DNA of 64,000 nt from Pieris napi (taxonomy: Eukaryota; Arthropoda; Insecta; Lepidoptera; Pieridae). The notes under the pieces were generated by a model that did not search any database, was not told the origin of the DNA, and saw only the letters and a program-made list of their open reading frames with translations. Of the stretch, positions 57,776-64,000 are shown piece by piece; within the stretch, counting starts at the first letter, position 1; each line of letters begins with the position of its first letter. The translations under genes and the position numbers were made by a program. The stretch covers positions 10,116,001 to 10,180,000 of the forward strand of contig NC_062235.1 of the NCBI RefSeq assembly GCF_905475465.1. Reading direction: 5' to 3'.

Positions 57776-59935
57776 AACCAATTAATGTATTTTAAAGTGG
57801 TTTTACAGTAAATATCGTCACATTTAAAAATAATTGTCATTCATATTATTAATATAAACAGGGTTAAAAAACTAATTAGAACACTACAAAGGAAAAATGT
57901 ACAATGATACGAGGTTTGAAAATAGTATTGTGACTGAAATACTGTGGCTTCTTAGAAATTGCGACAAACGGTTTGTTAATATTAATTAAAATTTTCTCAG
58001 TTTTTGCTGAAGAGCCTTTTGTGTTTTTGAAGTTTATCTAAGAAGGTTTATGAAATAAAAAAGGAACGTAGATAAAAAAATAATGCTGGTTTAATATTTT
58101 CTCAATTCGATTCAATCTTCTAATTTTTTTAAAGTAAAAACTATTATAGCAATTATTAATATCAAACATACAAAATAAATCTTTCACATTTTATGATTAT
58201 GAATGTCTATGAAAATGAAAATTCATAGTAAATCTCTGGATTATTAATTCGAAGAAACATTTAATTTTTACACAAAATGAAAATTTTCATCGCATAATAA
58301 TTGAATCAGCTTACATCAATCGATACAGAGCAAAGTTCAATTTTTTCATTCGATTCGCCTTTAAAATTGTTAACTAGCTACCTTTTGTGTTCCCTTATTG
58401 TTTCACATGAGTTGATCCACGTTTGTTCGATCTAATTGCTGCTCAGTCAGGGCTATTCACTGGAACAGAATCATATTGCAATAAACATGTAACATGCAGA
58501 TACAATAGAGCGAGTATAGAGCTAATATTTTCTATACATAATGTTGAAGCACAATATTTTAAACTTGATTTATTTATAAAATACTTAAGTATCAATATAG
58601 TGAAATTTAAATGCGTAAATTTAATCATACTTCTTCACTTATACACTCCAATAATACGGAGGTTTAGGGGTTAATTCATTTGCGTTTAAACTATTTTTGG
58701 TTCGAAATTTAAATCTGTGCTTAATCTGTTCGAAATTTAAATAAAACACTGTGCTGTACTGACTGCTCCATACATCGTTATCGGGATTTTAAATATTATT
58801 ATTAGTTATACGATATTTACATGTATTGCGATGCGTATATGATAACGAATGCTATGTTAAGAATTCCATAAACGTCCAATGGGGCATTTGGCTTAACTGT
58901 CTTTTTCTACCAACCCGTAACAATTGCTTTTTTCCTCTTAATTGAATTAAATCTTTTATACGCTTGGTGCGTTAACTTACAAACCACTATGGTAACTAAT
59001 AAAACTACATAAGTAAATGAAGAAAAGGCACCTTCTGGATAGTGCGTGCTCTCCATTAGCCCGCATCTTAACATCCGATTGGCCAAATACCCGTGCAGTT
59101 GTATAATTAATAAGAAAAATACATTTACCCAAATTGTTTACTTATACCCACACAAGCGAGATGTTAAGCTCCTTAGAGTGTGAAAACTCCAAACTAGCTA
59201 TCTGAAAATTAACCCTTAAGCATATTCAGTGAGAATAAGTTCTCAAATCTACCCGAAGCCTAGATTAAGTTGGCTCAAGCGACTTGGCCCAGCCCGACTT
59301 CGGCTAATAGTTAGCCATTAAAGTCTCAACTGGATCATATAAGCCCCTGTAGATTTCTGTGACCTACGAGTTTCAATGGATTTTAGCAAGTGTACATTTG
59401 CATATCAATTCTTAACAAGACCATAACGTCTACATTTCAATAAAATAGTGTAAACACACGTGGATAAAGTCACGTTCATATAAGTAATTTAAAAATGAAA
59501 TAAGTGCTTCGCCAGCCCAAGTGGAAAATAGGGTGATGCTCTACAGTATAGAGAATTGAGTTTGCAATTAACTACTAATAAAAATACCTTTAGCCAATAA
59601 AATGCTAGTAAATATTGAATGTGTGCGTGATAGGTTATGGCCGATTTACCAATAAAATAATAGTATTTCCGGAAATAAAACAACTTTTAATTGCGAACAA
59701 GGTTTACACAACAAGAATATGGCTGTATAAACACATTTCATACATAGTGGTGCCATCTTGTAGCAACTATGGAAATTACTAGTTGAATTTTCAAACTTAT
59801 TTCAACAGTGCGTGAGATTGTACTTGACGGGTAGTAATGCCATTAATTTTGACTGTAACTATGTATTAGAGTCCTTTGTGCTTTCTGTAAACAGTTTTGG
59901 CTAAAATATGTCAGAGTAGACCTATTTAGCCTTAT
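57776..59935. other. long stretch without recognised genes
   Basis: AT-rich. An 83-codon plus frame (58423-58674) contains three cysteines early on but no family motif. No repeats recognised. Confidence 0.4.
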
Positions 59936-60201
59936 GGGCCGTCCATGTATTACGTAAGCACTATAGGGGCGAGGAGGGGGGGGCGAGGATGATTTTCTTA
60001 TTTAGTGATTACGTAAACAGTAATTATTTACTCTTTTACACATATTAACCACACATTGTCTATGCTTGAGAACGAAATGCATTTTCGCGGATTCCTACAA
60101 AAAAATTATGTACTGTTATTTTTGGGAGCTTTGCTTACTTTACAAGAGGAGAGGGGGGGGGGATAAATTGCAGTAAATCTGCTTACGTACTTGAACGGCC
60201 C
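59936..60201. mobile_element. MITE with G-runs near both ends
   Basis: The left end GGGCCGTCCATGTATTACGT with AAGCA pairs with the right end TGCTTACGTACTTGAACGGC with CC, allowing a 2-base gap. Runs of seven or more G occur at about 59972-59980 and 60152-60160, in a partly direct arrangement (GAGGAGGGGG and GAGGAGAGGGGGG). No coding frame. The target duplication is unclear and the superfamily is not assigned. Confidence 0.65.
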
Positions 60202-60565
60202 CCTAGCATATACAGATAAATTACGATAATCTAAAGCTTGAAAGCCGTATCAATTGTGCCACCGATGGGTCACAACGTAATCAATAGCGTTCCTGCACCA
60301 GTACTCTGTAACTTCCGATAACTATAGTGATTGCGATCGGAAGGTTGTGACATCAGCACTAAGGATATTAAAAACTACATGGAAATTGTAATAGACGTCG
60401 CTTTCGAAATCGCTATTGGAATTTATTGAGTATGATCGCTGGTCCCGATTTCTATATTTACGTAACGTTTTACGTAATATGAGGTTTGCGACGACAGTAG
60501 GATATAAAGAAATATATCGAAGTCATCCCTAGATGTGGCCATAAATACCTTTATGATGTACTGGG

Positions 60566-60695
60566 ATAGTATTGTCTTTTCTTGTCATAACTTTCACACA
60601 TTTGATAGTAAAACAACTTTTTACCGGATTGAAGTTATGTATTTACAATTATTTTTCATTTCATTTTAAACGTCGGTTAAATTTAAAATTATGAA
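60566..60695 (+). repeat. deleted copy of the MITE at 40540-40897
   Basis: AGTATTGTCTTTTCTTGTCA, ACACATTTGATAGTAAAACA and CGGATTGAAGTTATGTATTT match the left arm of the 40540 element. It then jumps to CGTCGGTTAAATTTAAAATT from its right arm, losing the loop and the far end. Confidence 0.7.
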
Positions 60696-62484
60696 AATAG
60701 ATGCTTTAAAAAATTAAACCCAATCATTTAATTAATAGAAGGCTATATGATAGTGCCATAACGATAAAAGAACGCTGAGGACTGTATTCATTGACAGGTA
60801 CCGTGCCACAACGCATCTATGAAAAGACATTTTCGTCATGAGTGTCCAATAAAAAACAAAAAAAAAACTAGATTACAAATTTCTTGTGTTAAATTTGCAC
60901 TGAAGCTTCACGTGCTTCATTACAAGTATAGTATAGCAGTCACTTGTTTATCACTTGAAAATTAAAATGTATAAAAAAATTGTGTCTGAGTGTGAGGAGT
61001 GTTTTATTAACTTTCTTAATTTTGTACATTATATATCATACTTTTCGTTTTAATAAGTAAAATGATCTCAATTAATCGATCTGATGAGAGAATTATGTAA
61101 CAATTTTACGTCAATTACAGTTTTACTGAAGTTCCAAAGTCCAGGATCCAATATCATCCCTCCAGTAATGTGCCTCTAAGTTGCGCTTCAAGAGGTATCT
61201 TAGAACTTCACAGTTTGTCGATAAATCCTCTAAATTATTCCGCTCGAATAACTAAAGTGAAGTTGATGTTAACCTTGGCTAATTGTTTTGTTTGTTTGAA
61301 CCATCAGTTTTGCGATAAAGTAATTTCTGAACCAATTTCATTAAATTCGATATTAGCAAAATAAGCGAGAAACATTTTACTAACTAAGACTTTGTTTATC
61401 AAAGAAATTTGATTGTCTTGTGTCTTAAATATTAAAAATCTAATTCACATAGTACGTTAGTATAAATATCTTATAAATAACATTACGTTTCGGTATTTAT
61501 TTGCACTCACGAGAGTTATAAAACATTCAATGACTATTTTAAGAGTAATCGTTTTGGTTAGTGTTGATCCAAGGCCTCAAACTTTGGTGTCATGTGTTCG
61601 TGATAGATTTTATGTATGTCCGTAGTGAGTACTTGCCTTATTACCTCGATATTATCATCATTGATTGGAGAAAATTTCTTTCGTATGTTTAGTTACACAT
61701 AAATATTTACAGATGAATCGTGATAATTTATATTAAAACTGGCGTTTGTTGTCAATTGTTTTATTCTTGTATTTTTTGTTGCTGTTATCTAACGCTACTA
61801 TTACTGTTTTTGATTAAAAATTAAAAAAAAATTAGTATTCGCGATTTTTCTATGAAACAAAAAACATTAACACGTGTGAGCAAGACCCATAAATCTACCT
61901 ACTACTTGAATGGCCAAGACTCGCCAAATGTCCGTATTTTTTTTACAAATGAACAAGATTCAGATATTTCTAATAATTTTAACATCAATTTTGGCTGACC
62001 TTACAAAAAACATAACGAAAACTGAAACGTTTTTATGTTTCCTTTGCGTAATATTTTGAATAGAAATTGAACAATTTATTCTCCTTCTTTAGCCTAGACG
62101 CATTGTATTTATGTACTATCGTGTCCCATATTATGTGAAGGGTCTCAATCTCATGAATATAATATTGTACTTGAGATGTAGTGTATGGTTTATTGACCTT
62201 ATAACATTATTGCGTTGAAATGCGAATACATGAATCCGAATGAATAACACATTTTCTGAAGAATGATTTTCCGTATTTCTAATGTGAATGCGCGGTTTTA
62301 TTAGTACTATGTCTGCTACCAACTTACTCTGTTAGTGAAGGAGAATATTATTAAGTACCGCAAATCTAGATCTAAAAAATAATGACGTGATTTTGCGCCC
62401 GACACAAAATTCTATAAACAAATGATCCTTGAAATAGTCACAGATATTTTGAAGAACGGTTATAGCGGATAGTATCATTATGTT
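60696..62484. other. long stretch without recognised genes
   Basis: AT-rich. A 64-codon plus frame at 61170-61364 has no motif. Confidence 0.4.
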
Positions 62485-62488
62485 TTAA

Positions 62489-63569
62489 CACGTTCACTGC
62501 GCCATCATTTTTAAAGAACTTTCAGCTGGTGCGTTGGAGACCTAAAAGATCTCGTAACAAGCCTATCCCCTGGTGCGTTTGAGACCTAATCAGTCTCCTA
62601 AAAATACACTTTTGAAAATAATTTATATCTTCCAAAAAACAATGACATATATTTTGAATTTTTTGTGGGTGAAAGATAGCTAATTGCTTTATATTTTGCT
62701 AGGTTCGCACGCAGTTACGACATTTGAATAAACTACAAATACCAAAAAAAAATTAGATATCGATTGTATCTCGTACCGCACCCGAAGATAGTTCAATATG
62801 TGTAGTAAGTAGTGATGGGAATAAAATAATATCTCAGTTATCGATTCTAAAAGTTTTATTAATTATGCAAAGTGTTTTTCATTAAAACATGGTAAGCACA
62901 TTGATTGCTTGTACATTACGCGCAAATGGTAACAATTCGTTTAGTTTTTTTAGAAGCGTCAGTGCTGTTTAACTGCGTGTGCTCCAACGAAAAAGGTTTA
63001 TCGTTAAATATTTCATAATCAGAATCACTGTCATTATTAGTCAATGGGGGGCAAATTTGAACATTTTCCAAAACAAATATTTTACTGGACGATGCAGCAG
63101 TATAATCCGGCGTTGATTTTTTGTTAGAAACCTCAGCAATAAAATAGGTTTTTTACACTTTTTTATCATACAAAAATAATCAACACGCTGGTATATACGC
63201 GAGTGTTATTTCCAAAACGTGCCCGCGACTTCCCGAATGTCGATTCTAGGACAACACTAAAAATCCCATCCTCCATCTCTTGCGTCTACGAGGCGTACGA
63301 TTTCACGAGTACCGACATATCTCCTAACGCAAGGAATTAAAATAATTACAAAACTGTGCGTTAGGGACCTAATCCATCTCTAATTTATTTTTTAATGTCC
63401 TTGAATTCAGCTTTAAGTAGGAAGCAAATATGTATATTTGTCCTGTTCATCCTTAAAGAACTTTACAAGTTAGACCCTCCCGCAAGGAGTGAAAAAACAC
63501 GATTATGTTCAACGCACAATACAAAAGTCCTGCAAGAGATCTGATAGATCTCGTAACGCAGCGAACGTG
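62489..63569 (-). mobile_element. piggyBac-like element, deleted
   Basis: TTAA flanks both sides (62485-62488 and 63570-63573), the piggyBac target. The terminal inverted repeats CACGTTCACTGCG and CACGTTCGCTGCG match at 12 of 13. Subterminal repeats of the form GTGCGT..GAGACCTAA..ATCTC occur near 62530, 62572 and 63357, and inverted near 63535. At 1081 bp it is too short for a full transposase. A serine/aspartate-rich frame remains on the minus strand. Confidence 0.75.
62916..63161 (-). pseudogene. possible piggyBac transposase N-terminal remnant
   Basis: The frame has no ATG. It reads IAEVSNKKSTPDYTAASSSK, then NNDSDSDYEIFNDKPFSLEH and DASKKTKRIV before the stop at 62916-62918. Acidic and serine-rich segments like NNDSDSDYE occur in the N-termini of piggyBac transposases. 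The catalytic domain is absent. The link rests on the surrounding TTAA element and composition, not on catalytic motifs. Confidence 0.35.
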
Positions 63570-63577
63570 TTAACTAA

Positions 63578-63762
63578 AGCGGGCCACAGACGGGCCGCAT
63601 GTTGCAGTCAAGACCGACTGCAATATGAGGTTTGCTCAGAAACTGCTCGAGCGGTCCGTGTATTGCGAATATGAATTTAGTATGGAAACTGCAGATCGCC
63701 GTGCGGCGACCGCTTAAAGCAGTCGGTATCGGCTGCAACATGCGGTCCGTCTATGGCCCGCT
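63578..63762. mobile_element. Harbinger-type MITE
   Basis: A 185-bp element with inverted repeats of about 45 bp, starting AGCGGGCCACAGACGGGCCG and ending CGGTCCGTCTATGGCCCGCT, both containing GCATGTTGCAG and ACCGACTGC. It is flanked by TAA (63575-63577 and 63763-63765). GC-rich compared with its surroundings. It starts 8 bp from the end of the piggyBac-like element. Confidence 0.85.
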
Positions 63763-63765
63763 TAA

Positions 63766-64000
63766 GCACTCGCTTTGTCAGCGACTAAATTGTTTTCATA
63801 CTATTGCTATAGCAGCCATAGAAAGACATTCACACACACATTGACAGACAGACACATATAACAAGTTATTGAATACAATTTATTTTTAATATATTCCACC
63901 GATCTTTTTTTGCGAAAATTTCCTTTTTTTATGCCATTTGGATAAAACAAATATCCACTTTGTTAAATTGATACTAAAGTCTATTTAATTTGAATATATA
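63766..64000. other. intergenic at window end
   Basis: A short CACACACA and GACAGACAGACACA run at 63829-63855; otherwise AT-rich, nothing recognised. Confidence 0.45.

Noticed and set aside
63489..63844. Two plus-strand ORFs of 61 and 70 codons
   Set aside because: They lie across the piggyBac-like end and the Harbinger MITE and have no motif.
1..64000. CRISPR arrays, bacterial operons, rRNA genes
   Set aside because: No regularly spaced repeats, no dense coding and no rRNA-like blocks. The content is that of a eukaryotic repeat-rich region.

Overview
The window looks like gene-poor nuclear DNA of a moth or butterfly. It is AT-rich, has no bacterial-style gene packing, and is full of repeats of the kinds common in Lepidoptera: tRNA-derived SINEs (one family in eight copies), 3' ends of several non-LTR retrotransposons (LINEs), Helitron ends finishing in CTAG, PIF/Harbinger elements with TAA target duplications, a mariner, a piggyBac-like element and several MITEs. 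The organism assignment is inference from repeat style; no host gene identifies the species. I see no intact host protein-coding gene. The only host-gene candidate is a short possible signal-peptide exon at 56876-56956 (+). Most remaining short open frames look like chance or lie on the wrong strand of repeats.

Layout. 1-6750: a Helitron-like 3' end, LINE scraps, then a near full-length LINE on the minus strand (about 6600 to 2780). Its ORF1, endonuclease and reverse transcriptase can all be read, broken by two stops and about two frameshifts. 7.9-20 kb: decayed LINE tails and SINEs, a SINE with a clean 12-bp target duplication (15295-15548), and an internally deleted mariner (18335-19258). 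20-28.3 kb: LINE 3' fragments and a MITE family (22636-23007, 27259-27629, 27628-28313) whose longest copy carries a Harbinger transposase C-terminus. 31.7-33.3 kb: a deleted Harbinger element with TIRs and TAA duplication, then a LINE tail. 36.8-41 kb: LINE tail, Helitron end, a foldback MITE with TA duplication (38251-38800) and a MITE with an 8-bp duplication (40540-40897).

41.2-49.2 kb is the most remarkable region. A Helitron (41230-49206) is interrupted by a Harbinger element (41504-48937, TAA duplication). The Harbinger is interrupted by an unclassified TIR element, called E here (41911-48695). E contains a second, inverted copy of itself. The result is a giant palindrome of about 6.4 kb, with arms of about 3.0 and 3.3 kb and a 0.17-kb spacer. 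72-bp direct repeats flank the inverted copy. A transcript through it could fold into a roughly 3-kb duplex.

49.2-64 kb: SINEs, LINE tails, the candidate exon, a MITE with G-runs (59936-60201), a deleted second copy of the 40.5-kb MITE (60566-60695), and a piggyBac-like element (62489-63569) lying almost against a Harbinger-type MITE (63578-63762). No genes act together in a pathway; the content is layered mobile-element insertion and decay. Family names rest on recognised motifs and sequence structure only; no database search was possible.
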